Below are positions 7,529 to 15,372 of a stretch of 51,507 nucleotides of DNA, one piece after another. This DNA comes from Pseudomonas fluorescens (GTDB lineage: Bacteria > Pseudomonadota > Gammaproteobacteria > Pseudomonadales > Pseudomonadaceae). The number at the start of each line of letters is the position of its first letter. Positions within the stretch are counted from its first letter, which is position 1. The stretch is taken from contig NZ_CABVHQ010000044.1 of assembly GCF_902497895.1 (NCBI RefSeq), positions 1-51,507 of the forward strand, given 5' to 3'. A program made the translations under genes and the position numbers. Below the pieces are notes generated by a model that did no database searches, was not told the DNA's origin, and saw only the letters and a list, made by a program, of their open reading frames with translations.

Positions 7529-8772
7529 CACTCGGCGAACCGGCGGAACACCAGCGAGCCGTTGGTGCCACCAAAGCCGAACGAGTTGGACAGCACTACA
7601 TCGATGGCCATGTTTCGTGCCTCATGAGGTACGAAGTCGAGGTCGCAGCCTTCGTCCGGCTCATCCAGGTTGATGGTCGGCGGAGCCACCTGGCTGTTGA
7701 TCGCCAGCACGCTGAAGATCGCCTCGATCGCGCCTGCCGCACCCAACAGGTGACCGGTCATGGACTTGGTCGAACTGACCGCCATTTTGTAGGCGTGCTC
7801 GCCAAACACCGACTTGATCGCCTGGACTTCCGCCAGATCACCGGCCGAAGTCGAGGTGCCGTGGGCGTTGATGTACTGCACGTCCTCGACATTCAGCCGC
7901 GCATCACGCATCGCATTGGCGATGCAACGGGCCGCGCCTGCGCCATCGGCTGGCGGTGAGGTCATGTGGTAAGCGTCGCCACTCATGCCAAAGCCGATCA
8001 GCTCGGCATAAATGGTCGCGCCGCGTGCCTTGGCGTGCTCCAGCTCTTCGAGCACCAGGGCTCCGGCGCCGTCGGAGAGGACGAAGCCGTCACGGCCCTT
8101 GTCCCATGGACGGCTGGCCCGCGCTGGCTCGTCATTGCGCGTCGATAGCGCACGAGCGGCACCAAAACCGCCCATACCGAGGCCACAGGCGGCCATTTCG
8201 GCGCCGCCGGCAATCATCACATCGGCTTCGCCGTAGGCAATGTTGCGGGCTGCCATGCCGATGCAGTGCGTACCGGTGGTACAGGCAGTCGAAATGGCGT
8301 AGTTAGGTCCCTGGGTACCCAGATGGATAGACAGGAAACCGGAAATCATATTGATGATCGAGCCTGGCACGAAGAACGGCGAAATCCGTCGCGGGCCTTG
8401 CTCGTGCAACGTGCGACTGGTCTCTTCGATATTGGTCAGACCGCCAATGCCCGAACCGATGGCCACGCCAATGCGTTCACGGTTGGCATCGGTCACTTCC
8501 AGGCCGGCGTTGCGTACCGCCTGAAAGCCTGCCGCCAGACCGTATTGAATGAACAGGTCGAGTTTGCGAGCTTCCTTGACCGACAGGTATTCCTCGACAT
8601 TGAAGCCCTTTACCGAGCCGCCAAAGCGGGTGGAATAGGCAGAAAGGTCGGTGTGTTCGATCAGACCAATGCCACTGCGGCCAGCCAGAATGCCCTGCCA
8701 ACTGCTCGGTACATCCGTACCCAGTGGCGACAACATACCCATACCGGTGACTACGACGCGTCTACGCGACAC
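7528..8772 (-). CDS. fabF: beta-ketoacyl-ACP synthase II
   Basis: A 414-residue condensing enzyme of fatty-acid elongation. The catalytic triad is visible: C164 in STACTTG, H304 in NAHGTSTSAGD and H341 in SMTGHLLGAAG. The start is GTG with GGAG 8 nt upstream. It is separated from acpP by 110 bp holding a hairpin attenuator, so its dose relative to acpP is probably reduced. Confidence 0.96.
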   Translation of the reverse strand: MSRRRVVVTGMGMLSPLGTDVPSSWQGILAGRSGIGLIEHTDLSAYSTRFGGSVKGFNVEEYLSVKEARKLDLFIQYGLAAGFQAVRNAGLEVTDANRERIGVAIGSGIGGLTNIEETSRTLHEQGPRRISPFFVPGSIINMISGFLSIHLGTQGPNYAISTACTTGTHCIGMAARNIAYGEADVMIAGGAEMAACGLGMGGFGAARALSTRNDEPARASRPWDKGRDGFVLSDGAGALVLEELEHAKARGATIYAELIGFGMSGDAYHMTSPPADGAGAARCIANAMRDARLNVEDVQYINAHGTSTSAGDLAEVQAIKSVFGEHAYKMAVSSTKSMTGHLLGAAGAIEAIFSVLAINSQVAPPTINLDEPDEGCDLDFVPHEARNMAIDVVLSNSFGFGGTNGSLVFRRFAE

Positions 8773-8817
8773 AGCACTCTCCTTTTTCTAATGACGACAC
8801 TTTGCATCAGGCCTAAA

Positions 8818-8854
8818 GAAAAAACCGCACGCCATGATGGCAGTGCGGTTTTTC
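8818..8854 (-). terminator. intercistronic hairpin between acpP and fabF (attenuator)
   Basis: AAAACCGCACTGCCAT pairs with ATGGCGTGCGGTTTT on the minus strand and is followed by T residues. It looks like an intrinsic terminator placed after acpP. As fabF, pabC and the rest continue in the same direction, partial termination would leave acpP mRNA in excess. Confidence 0.8.
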
Positions 8855-8882
8855 CATGACAGCAAGCAACGACTACAAACAA

Positions 8883-9119
8883 TTACGCCTGATGGCTGGT
8901 AACGTAGTCGATTGCAGCTTGTACAGTAGTGATCTTCTCAGCTTCTTCGTCAGGGATTTCGGTCTCGAATTCCTCTTCCAGAGCCATCACCAGCTCAACG
9001 GTGTCAAGGGAGTCGGCACCCAGGTCTTCTACGAAGGAAGCGCTGTTGGTCACTTCTTCTTCTTTAACGCCCAGTTGCTCAGCAACGATTTTCTTGACGC
9101 GCTCTTCGATGGTGCTCAT
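8883..9119 (-). CDS. acpP: acyl carrier protein
   Basis: A 78-residue acidic four-helix carrier. The 4'-phosphopantetheine attachment serine is S37 in GADSLDTVEL. Mature size and sequence fit AcpP of fatty-acid synthesis. The mRNA leader has AGGAGT about 12 nt before the ATG. This segment is complementary to the sRNA RgsA encoded at 2140-2257. It has its own promoter upstream and a terminator-like hairpin downstream. Confidence 0.97.
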   Translation of the reverse strand: MSTIEERVKKIVAEQLGVKEEEVTNSASFVEDLGADSLDTVELVMALEEEFETEIPDEEAEKITTVQAAIDYVTSHQA

Positions 9120-9171
9120 ACCTTGTTTTCACTCCTAATGGACAAATTCAGGCAGCTGGCCAGTGGGTAAG

Positions 9172-9199
9172 TGTATAGAAAGGCTTTTCAGTTTTTCAA
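9172..9199 (-). promoter_or_regulatory. sigma-70 promoter of acpP with dyad at -35
   Basis: On the minus strand TTGAAA (9199-9194), a 16-nt spacer and TATACA (9177-9172) form a good promoter, predicting a start near 9165 and a leader of about 45 nt. The -35 lies inside an inverted repeat (CTTTCAGTT and AACTGAAAAG, about 9185-9207), which could be an operator. Confidence 0.6.
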
Positions 9200-9310
9200 C
9201 TGAAAGCTTCACTCCTCTAACCCGATCGACCCTTTGCCTATAAATAGATTGCAGCTTTATAACGGATTTTAGACAGCTCGTATTACATTTTTTTGAATCA
9301 ATCCGTCACA

Positions 9311-10054
9311 TTAACTCATGTACATCCCGCCGTTCACCGGGATTGTAGCCCCAGTAACGTAAGCCGCACCGTCCGAAGCCAAAAAAGCGACCACTTGCGC
9401 GATCTCTTGAGCTTGTCCCAGACGGCCCAGCGGAATTTGCGTCAGCAAGGCTTCCCGCTGTGTCTCAGGCAATTCGCGGGTCATATCGGTATCGATGAAC
9501 CCAGGGGCCACCGAGTTTACCGTAATCGACCGCGAACCGACTTCACGGGCCAGAGCGCGACTGAAACCTTCCAGTCCTGCCTTGGCGGCTGCGTAGTTTA
9601 CTTGGCCTGCGTTGCCCATGGCACCCACAACAGAACCAATACTGATAATTCGGCCCCAGCGAGCCTTGGTCATGCCCCGCAGAACGCCTTTGGACAGGCG
9701 GAACAGACTATTCAAATTGGTATCGACGACATCATGCCATTCGTCGTCTTTCATGCGCATCATCAGATTATCGCGGGTGATACCGGCATTATTGACCAAA
9801 ATCGCCGGCGCACCGAACTGGGCCTGAATGCTCGCCAACACAGCAGCGACAGACTCGTCGCTGGTGACATTGAGTTCCAGGCCAGTGCCTTGGATACCAT
9901 TTTCTTTCAGGGTCGCGGCGATACGCTCGGCACCCGAAGCGGAAGTCGCTGTGCCGATGACGATAGCACCCAAACGCCCCAATTCAAGAGCGATGGCTTG
10001 ACCAATACCGCGACTGGCACCAGTAACCAGTGCAACTTTCCCTTGCAGACTCAT
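9311..10054 (-). CDS. fabG: 3-oxoacyl-ACP reductase
   Basis: A 247-residue short-chain dehydrogenase. The NADP-binding TGASRGIG is at residues 11-18, NNAG at 88-91, and catalytic residues S141, Y154 and K158 are visible. It carries out the first reduction of the fatty-acid cycle. It starts 17 bp after fabD; the 190-bp gap to acpP holds the acpP promoter. Confidence 0.95.
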   Translation of the reverse strand: MSLQGKVALVTGASRGIGQAIALELGRLGAIVIGTATSASGAERIAATLKENGIQGTGLELNVTSDESVAAVLASIQAQFGAPAILVNNAGITRDNLMMRMKDDEWHDVVDTNLNSLFRLSKGVLRGMTKARWGRIISIGSVVGAMGNAGQVNYAAAKAGLEGFSRALAREVGSRSITVNSVAPGFIDTDMTRELPETQREALLTQIPLGRLGQAQEIAQVVAFLASDGAAYVTGATIPVNGGMYMS

Positions 10055-10071
10055 GCAGGCTTCTCCTAATT

Positions 10072-11010
10072 TCAGACCAGCGCCGCACGAGCGGCAGCGA
10101 AGGCATCCGGGGTATTCAGGTTAGAGGTCGACACGCCTTCGGCGCAGCGCTTGTTCAGGCCCGCAAGGACTTTGCCAGGGCCGCACTCGACCAGCGCAGT
10201 GGCACCGTTGACCGCCAGGTACTGGACGGACTCGACCCAACGCACAGGCTTGTAGAGCTGCTCGAGCAGATCACGGGTGAGTGTATCCAGATCCGTCGCC
10301 ACATTGGCGCTGACGTTCTGCACCAACGGGATCTGCGGCGCCTGCCAGTCGATTGCGGCAACTGCCTCGGCGAAACGCTCGGCAGCCGGACGCATCAACT
10401 CGCAATGGGATGGCACGCTGACTGGCAACGGCATCGCACGCTTGGCACCGCGCCCCTTGCAACCTTCGATGGCGCGCTCGACAGCCGCCTTGGCCCCGGC
10501 GATCACCACCTGGCCCGGCGAGTTGAAGTTGACCGCACTGACCACTTCGCCTTGCGCCGCGTCGGCACAGGCCGCCAACACTTGCGCATCGTCCAGACCG
10601 AGAATAGCGGCCATGCCGCCTTGCCCGGCCGGAACCGCTTCTTGCATCAACTGACCGCGACGCTCTACCAGCTTCACCGCATCGCCCAGGCTCAGGCTGC
10701 CCGCAGCCACCAGGGCGCTGTATTCGCCAAGACTGTGGCCCGCGACATAGGCCGGGCGTGCACCGCCCTCAGCCAGCCACAGACGCCACAAGGCGATCGA
10801 TGCGGTCAGAATGGCCGGCTGGGTTTTATCGGTTTGATTGAGTTGCTCTTCCGGCCCCTGCTGGGTCAGCGCCCACAGGTCATAACCCAGGGCATCGGAA
10901 GCTTCTTTGAATGTTTCAAGGATCAATGGGTATTGCGCGCCCAACTCGGCCAACATGCCGAGGGACTGCGAGCCCTGCCCTGGAAAGACGAATGCGAGGG
11001 AAGCAGACAT
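10072..11010 (-). CDS. fabD: malonyl-CoA:ACP transacylase
   Basis: A 312-residue acyltransferase that loads malonyl groups onto AcpP. Start MSASLAFVFPGQGSQSLGM, nucleophile S93 in AGHSLGEYSAL, and a VPSHCELM histidine near residue 201. The frame is open upstream to 11118, but this ATG matches the family N-terminus exactly. It lies 124 bp after plsX; no terminator is seen between them. Confidence 0.96.
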   Translation of the reverse strand: MSASLAFVFPGQGSQSLGMLAELGAQYPLILETFKEASDALGYDLWALTQQGPEEQLNQTDKTQPAILTASIALWRLWLAEGGARPAYVAGHSLGEYSALVAAGSLSLGDAVKLVERRGQLMQEAVPAGQGGMAAILGLDDAQVLAACADAAQGEVVSAVNFNSPGQVVIAGAKAAVERAIEGCKGRGAKRAMPLPVSVPSHCELMRPAAERFAEAVAAIDWQAPQIPLVQNVSANVATDLDTLTRDLLEQLYKPVRWVESVQYLAVNGATALVECGPGKVLAGLNKRCAEGVSTSNLNTPDAFAAARAALV

Positions 11011-11134
11011 GTAACAAGCCCCTAATGATCTTGTCGTCGGAGAATTGACGTCCCAATAAGGGACACAAGAAACTGACAGTTGGATGACAGATTGAACCGA
11101 ACGGTCACATTTAAGCATTGTCGAACGAAAACGC

Positions 11135-12145
11135 CTAAAGCAACAGATCCTCGAGACGACCGTGCAAGCGCTCCGGCAGGTTTTCCTGGATCTCGATCAA
11201 GGCTCGCTGGATGGCGCTCTGGAAACCCTGCACCCCGGCCGAGCCATGGCTTTTCACGACAATACCCTGCAAGCCGAGAAAGCTTGCACCGTTGTGCCGC
11301 GCCGGCGCCAGTTCGGCCCGCAAGCGGCGCATAAACGGCAACGCCAGGGCGCCGACCATTCGCGATGCCAGATTTTGCTTGAACAACGCTTCGATCCGCG
11401 TGGCAATCATGGTCGCCAGACCTTCGCTGGACTTGAGCAGGATATTGCCGACAAACCCATCGCAGACCACAACGTCAGCCTCGCCCCGGTACACCCCGTC
11501 ACCCTCGACAAAGCCGATGTAGTTCAGGCCACGGGCATTCTGCAGCAGCGTGGCTGCGAGCTTGACCTGCTGGTTACCCTTGATGTCTTCGGTGCCGATA
11601 TTCAGCAAGGCCACCCGTGGGCGAACAACGCCCAGCGCCTCGGCCGCCACCGAACCCATGACGGCAAATTGCAGCAGGTGTTCGGCACTGCAATCGACGT
11701 TCGCCCCCAGGTCGAGTAACTGACAGAAGCCGCGCTGGGTGGGAATAGCCGCCACCATCGCTGGCCGGTCGATACCTGGCAGGGTTTTGAGCATATAACG
11801 CGACAACGCCATCAGCGCACCGGTATTGCCGGCACTGACGCACGCCTGGACCTTGCCATCGCGCAGCAGCCCCAGGGCCACGCGCATCGACGAGTCCGGC
11901 TTGCCACGCAACGCCTGCGAGGGCTTTTCGTCCATGCCAATGACTTCGGCGGCCGGCACGATATTCAGGCGCGCGCGATCCACAGCCGGCTGACTGGCAA
12001 TCAATTCTTCTAAAAGGGAGGGTTGACCGACGAGGGTCAGGTGCAACGAGGGCGTAGCGGACAGGCAAGCAAGACTGGCCTGAACAATGCTGCGGGGACC
12101 GAAGTCCCCGCCCATTGCGTCAATCGCGATGACTTGAGCGGACAA
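11135..12145 (-). CDS. plsX: phosphate acyltransferase PlsX (TTG start)
   Basis: A 336-residue acyl-ACP:phosphate acyltransferase that feeds phosphatidic-acid synthesis. N-terminal IAIDAMGGDFGP is the family signature, followed by the CVSAGNTGALM and CDGFVGNILLKS motifs. The initiation codon is TTG, 3 nt after the rpmF stop, with no strong ribosome site. The first in-frame ATG is 10 codons later, inside the conserved IDAMGGD motif, so the TTG is needed. Tight spacing suggests coupling to rpmF translation. Confidence 0.94.
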   Translation of the reverse strand: MSAQVIAIDAMGGDFGPRSIVQASLACLSATPSLHLTLVGQPSLLEELIASQPAVDRARLNIVPAAEVIGMDEKPSQALRGKPDSSMRVALGLLRDGKVQACVSAGNTGALMALSRYMLKTLPGIDRPAMVAAIPTQRGFCQLLDLGANVDCSAEHLLQFAVMGSVAAEALGVVRPRVALLNIGTEDIKGNQQVKLAATLLQNARGLNYIGFVEGDGVYRGEADVVVCDGFVGNILLKSSEGLATMIATRIEALFKQNLASRMVGALALPFMRRLRAELAPARHNGASFLGLQGIVVKSHGSAGVQGFQSAIQRALIEIQENLPERLHGRLEDLLL

Positions 12146-12148
12146 GGA

Positions 12149-12331
12149 TTACTCGTCAGCGCCTTTGTCGATCACTTTACGGCCACGGTATACGCCTTCT
12201 GGCGATACGTGGTGACGCAGGTGAATTTCACCGGTGGTTTTTTCTACAGACAGAGTGCTAGCCGAGAGAGCATCGTGGGAACGACGCATGTCACGGGCAG
12301 AGCGGGATTTTTTGTTCTGCTGAACAGCCAT
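12149..12331 (-). CDS. rpmF: 50S ribosomal protein L32
   Basis: A 60-residue basic protein (start MAVQQNKKSRSARDMRRSHD). The lack of zinc-binding cysteines places it in the C-minus form of L32. It follows yceD by 13 bp and precedes plsX by 3 bp, the conserved yceD-rpmF-plsX operon that links ribosome and lipid synthesis. Confidence 0.97.
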   Translation of the reverse strand: MAVQQNKKSRSARDMRRSHDALSASTLSVEKTTGEIHLRHHVSPEGVYRGRKVIDKGADE

Positions 12332-12344
12332 AATTGATTAACTC

Positions 12345-12872
12345 CTAAACGTTTGGGTCACGCTTTAACTGCGCCAATACACTGAACGGGTTGGACCGCG
12401 TTACCTCGTCCTCGCTCGGTTCGGGCTCATCGAGACCCGCCGGCTGCTGGCATTCTTCCGGATGATGAGCAGGCACAATGGGCAAGGCGAGCAAAAGCTC
12501 CTCCTCGATCAGTGACTGCAGATCCAAAGGATCTTCGCCCAGTTCCAGCACGTCATAACCTTTCGGCAACGACTGGGTATTCGCACCCTCTTTCACCACA
12601 GCATAACTGCATTCGCTGTGGATCGGCAGGGTGACCAGCTCAAGACAACGCTGGCAAACCATTTTGACCTCGGTGTCGATAAAGCTGTGGATAACCACAG
12701 ATTTACGTTCATCTCGTTCAAAAACGAATTTAGCCTGCACCGTACCGACGGTGTCGGAAAGCGGGTCGCAGAGTCTCTCCAAATCGGCCAGCAGCATTTC
12801 ACCTTGAAGGGTGGTGCCACGATCAGCCAATTTGCGCGGGTCAACGTGAGGTGGAATCGGGTCATTCAACAT
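12345..12872 (-). CDS. yceD: YceD family (DUF177) 23S rRNA accumulation protein
   Basis: A 175-residue protein. The N-terminal IPPHVDPRKLADRGTTLQG segment aligns with E. coli YceD, and the central CQRCLE pair and C-terminal NPFSVLAQLKR are family marks. YceD is needed for normal 23S rRNA levels in E. coli and plants. Its ATG lies only 9 nt after a consensus -10 box, so the mRNA should be nearly leaderless. It is the first gene of the rpmF-plsX transcription unit. Confidence 0.93.
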   Translation of the reverse strand: MLNDPIPPHVDPRKLADRGTTLQGEMLLADLERLCDPLSDTVGTVQAKFVFERDERKSVVIHSFIDTEVKMVCQRCLELVTLPIHSECSYAVVKEGANTQSLPKGYDVLELGEDPLDLQSLIEEELLLALPIVPAHHPEECQQPAGLDEPEPSEDEVTRSNPFSVLAQLKRDPNV

Positions 12873-12881
12873 AGGCGCAGC

Positions 12882-12909
12882 ATTATAGGGATGCCCCCGG
12901 CCATGTCAA
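12882..12909 (-). promoter_or_regulatory. near-consensus sigma-70 promoter of yceD-rpmF-plsX
   Basis: On the minus strand TTGACA (12909-12904), a 16-nt spacer and TATAAT (12887-12882): both hexamers are perfect. The yceD ATG begins at 12872, so transcription should start at the ATG or at most about 4 nt before it. Confidence 0.8.
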
Positions 12910-12977
12910 AGGAAATTCAGCCCTGTCCGTCACTTGCAAGCCTCGCTAGAATTCGCAGCCTACCTCAGGAGAGCTGC

Positions 12978-13556
12978 ATGCTGCCTTTATTACTCGCTTC
13001 AAGCTCGGTTTATCGCCGGGAATTACTGGCTCGCCTGCAGCTTGCGTTTACCTGCAGCTCACCGGATATCGACGAAAGCCACCGCCCTGGCGAGCAGGCC
13101 ATCGACCTGGTCAAACGCCTGGCCAAAGAGAAAGCCCAGGCCCTGGCCGGCAGCCACCCCGCGCACCTGATCATCGGCTCCGACCAGGTTGCCGTGCTCG
13201 ACGGCCGGCTCATCGGCAAACCCCACACCTTCGAGAAAGCCCGCGAGCAGCTGTTGGCGGCCAGCGGCGCCAGCGTGACCTTCCTGACCGGGCTGGCACT
13301 GCTCAACAGCCAGAACGGCCACTGCCAGGTCGACTGCATCCCTTTCACCGTGCACATGCGCCCGCTCGAGCTCGCTCGCATCGAACGCTACCTGCGCGCT
13401 GAACAGCCCTACGACTGCGCTGGCAGCTTCAAGGCCGAAGGCCTGGGGGTGAGCCTGTTTCAAAGCACCGAAGGCCCGGACGCCACCAGCCTGATCGGCC
13501 TGCCGCTGATTCGCCTGGTGGATATGCTGCTGGCTGAGGGTGTGCAGATCCCTTGA
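12978..13556 (+). CDS. Maf/YceF family nucleoside triphosphate pyrophosphatase
   Basis: A 192-residue Maf-like enzyme that hydrolyses non-canonical NTPs, likely the YceF type acting on m7GTP. The N-terminal LLASSSVYRRELL motif, IIGSDQVAVLDG and the C-terminal CAGSFKAEGLGV and GLP segments fit YceF. The ATG has AGGAGAG just upstream; the open frame reaches back to 12618 over yceD but that part is antisense shadow. It is divergent from yceD. Confidence 0.92.
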   Translation: MLPLLLASSSVYRRELLARLQLAFTCSSPDIDESHRPGEQAIDLVKRLAKEKAQALAGSHPAHLIIGSDQVAVLDGRLIGKPHTFEKAREQLLAASGASVTFLTGLALLNSQNGHCQVDCIPFTVHMRPLELARIERYLRAEQPYDCAGSFKAEGLGVSLFQSTEGPDATSLIGLPLIRLVDMLLAEGVQIP

Positions 13557-13560
13557 ATAT

Positions 13561-13644
13561 CAAAAGATCGCAGCCTGCGGCAGCTCCTACAAAAGCACAT
13601 ACGCAAATCCCCCTGTAGGAGCTGCCGCAGGCTGCGATCTTTTG
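13561..13644. repeat. REP doublet (REPIN), AAAAGATCGCAGCCTGCGGC type
   Basis: Left arm 13561-13590 (AAAAGATCGCAGCCTGCGGC then AGCTCCTAC) and a perfectly inverted right arm 13614-13644 around a short unique centre. It lies just after the maf stop and before the bidirectional terminator. The same family recurs near 20301, 32541, 38441 and, degenerate, 48377. Confidence 0.9.
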
Positions 13645-13649
13645 ACCTT

Positions 13650-13681
13650 AAAAAAAACCGGCCGCGAAGGCCGGTTTTTTT
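13650..13681. terminator. bidirectional terminator between maf and sppA
   Basis: AACCGGCC and GGCCGGTT flank a GCGAA loop, with A-runs on the left and T-runs on the right. It can terminate maf on plus and the rluC-HAD-sppA string on minus. Confidence 0.88.
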
Positions 13682-13696
13682 CATACCGTGCGCGAG

Positions 13697-14686
13697 TCAG
13701 CGCAATGCCGGCCCTTGAAAGCCCATCCACATTGCCATTTGCTGGGCAATGCTGGCGCCGAGCTTTTTCGAGAAGCGATCGAGCGGCGACTCCTCGATAG
13801 TGAAGTCCACCAGCTCTTTCTCGCCGATCACATCCCGCGCCACCGAACTGGCACTGCCCAGGCCATCGATCAGGCCCAGCTGCAGCGCCTGCTCACCGGA
13901 CCACACCAGGCCCGAGAACAGTTCTGGATGCTCCTTGTCCTTGAGCCGGTCGCCACGGCCTTGCTTGACGCTGGCGATGAACTGGCGATGGGTGGTATCC
14001 AGCACGCTCTGCCAGAATTGGGTTTCTTCAGGCTTTTGCGGCTGGAACGGATCGAGGAACGACTTGTGCTCGCCCGAGGTATAGGTCCGACGCTCGACAC
14101 CCAGCTTCTCCATGGTACCGACAAATCCGTAACCGGCCGCCGTCACGCCGATGGAGCCGACCAGACTCGCCTTGTCCGCGTAAATCTGATCCGCGGCACT
14201 GGCGATGTAATACGCACCGGAAGCCCCCAGATCGGAGATCACTGCGTAAACCTTGGTCTGCGGATGCAGGCCGCGCAAACGACGGATCTCGTCATAGACA
14301 TAACCCGATTGCACCGGACTGCCGCCTGGACTGTTGATCCGCAGCACCACGCCCTTGACCTTTTTATCTTCGAAAGCCGCTCGCAAGCTGCCGACAATGT
14401 TGTCGGCGCTGGCCGGTTCCTTGTCGGCAATCACCCCAGTCACTTCGATCAATGCCGTATAGCCCGGACCGCGGGTCGCGCTCTTTTCCATATCCATCAA
14501 CGGAGTGAACAGCAACAACGCGACCAACAGGTAAACGAACGTCAGCAGTTTGAAGAAAATCCCCCAGCGCCGCGACCGCCGCTGCTCCTGAACCCCGGCC
14601 AGCAGGGTCTTTTCCAGCAGCTTCCAGCTTTTATCGTCAACACCTTCAGCGCTGGCTTTACTCGGCGCTTTCCACTGATCGGCCAT
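13697..14686 (-). CDS. sppA: S49 family signal peptide peptidase (SppA, short form)
   Basis: A 329-residue membrane-anchored protease with one membrane segment at about residues 43-62 and a periplasmic single S49 domain. INSPGGSPVQSG is the oxyanion region, S156 in GASGAYY is the nucleophile, and K208 in SGEHKSFLDPF is the general base. It degrades cleaved signal peptides. It starts 5 bp after the HAD phosphatase gene. Confidence 0.93.
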   Translation of the reverse strand: MADQWKAPSKASAEGVDDKSWKLLEKTLLAGVQEQRRSRRWGIFFKLLTFVYLLVALLLFTPLMDMEKSATRGPGYTALIEVTGVIADKEPASADNIVGSLRAAFEDKKVKGVVLRINSPGGSPVQSGYVYDEIRRLRGLHPQTKVYAVISDLGASGAYYIASAADQIYADKASLVGSIGVTAAGYGFVGTMEKLGVERRTYTSGEHKSFLDPFQPQKPEETQFWQSVLDTTHRQFIASVKQGRGDRLKDKEHPELFSGLVWSGEQALQLGLIDGLGSASSVARDVIGEKELVDFTIEESPLDRFSKKLGASIAQQMAMWMGFQGPALR

Positions 14687-14691
14687 GCCAT

Positions 14692-15372
14692 CTACCCCAG
14701 CAAATCTTGATTGGCCGGCTGATTCAGCCAGGCGTGCAATTCGGAAAAATGATCGATGGCCAGCCGCGGCTCGAACGCGCGCAAGGCCTCAATCGATTGA
14801 GCACCATAGCTGACCGCCACCGAATCCATCCCGGCATTGCGTGCCATCAACAGGTCGAACGAAGAATCACCGACCATCAACGCTTGCTCGGGACGGACGT
14901 CGCAATGGGCGAGAATCTGTTCCAGCATCAGCGGATGCGGCTTGCTGGCGGTTTCGTCGGCGGCGCGAGTGATATCGAAATACCCTTCCCAGCCATGGGA
15001 CTTGAGCACCCGATCCAGCCCGCGACGAGCTTTGCCGGTGGCCACAGCCAGGTGATAACCCTCGGCACGAAAGGCTTCCAGCGACTCCACCACACCGGCG
15101 AACAGCGGCGAAGGCTCGGCCTCCAGCGCAATGTAGTGATCCGCGTAGCGCTGGCGGAATGCCACCAGCTCGGCGTCGCCGATCTCCGGATACAGAGTCC
15201 GAATCGCCTCCGGCAACCCCAGGCCGATGATGCCCTTGACGGAAAAATCATCTCGCCGGGGCAAATTCGATTGTAGCGCCGCGGCGTGCATCGCCTCGAC
15301 AATCCGACCGATAGAGTCGGCCAGAGTGCCGTCCCAATCGAAAATCAGCAGTTTGTAATCAGAGGGGTGCAC
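14692..15372 (-). CDS. HAD-IA family phosphatase (phosphoglycolate-phosphatase-like)
   Basis: A 226-residue haloacid dehalogenase hydrolase. Motif I is FDWDGTLADS (D12 nucleophile, D14 acid), motif II is the AVATGKARRGL threonine, and motif III/IV is GDSSFDLLMARNAG. The cap domain lies between motifs I and II. It starts at GTG and overlaps the rluC end by 14 nt. Substrate unknown; the rluC-HAD-sppA order is usual in pseudomonads. Confidence 0.9.
   Translation of the reverse strand: MHPSDYKLLIFDWDGTLADSIGRIVEAMHAAALQSNLPRRDDFSVKGIIGLGLPEAIRTLYPEIGDAELVAFRQRYADHYIALEAEPSPLFAGVVESLEAFRAEGYHLAVATGKARRGLDRVLKSHGWEGYFDITRAADETASKPHPLMLEQILAHCDVRPEQALMVGDSSFDLLMARNAGMDSVAVSYGAQSIEALRAFEPRLAIDHFSELHAWLNQPANQDLLG

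Noticed and set aside
12618..12977. An N-terminal extension of the Maf-like gene
   Set aside because: The extension is antisense to yceD; the ATG at 12978 has a ribosome site and gives the family N-terminus.
13561..13644. CRISPR-like repeats
   Set aside because: The repeats are inverted pairs with palindromic cores and no regular spacers, and no cas genes are present; they are REPINs.
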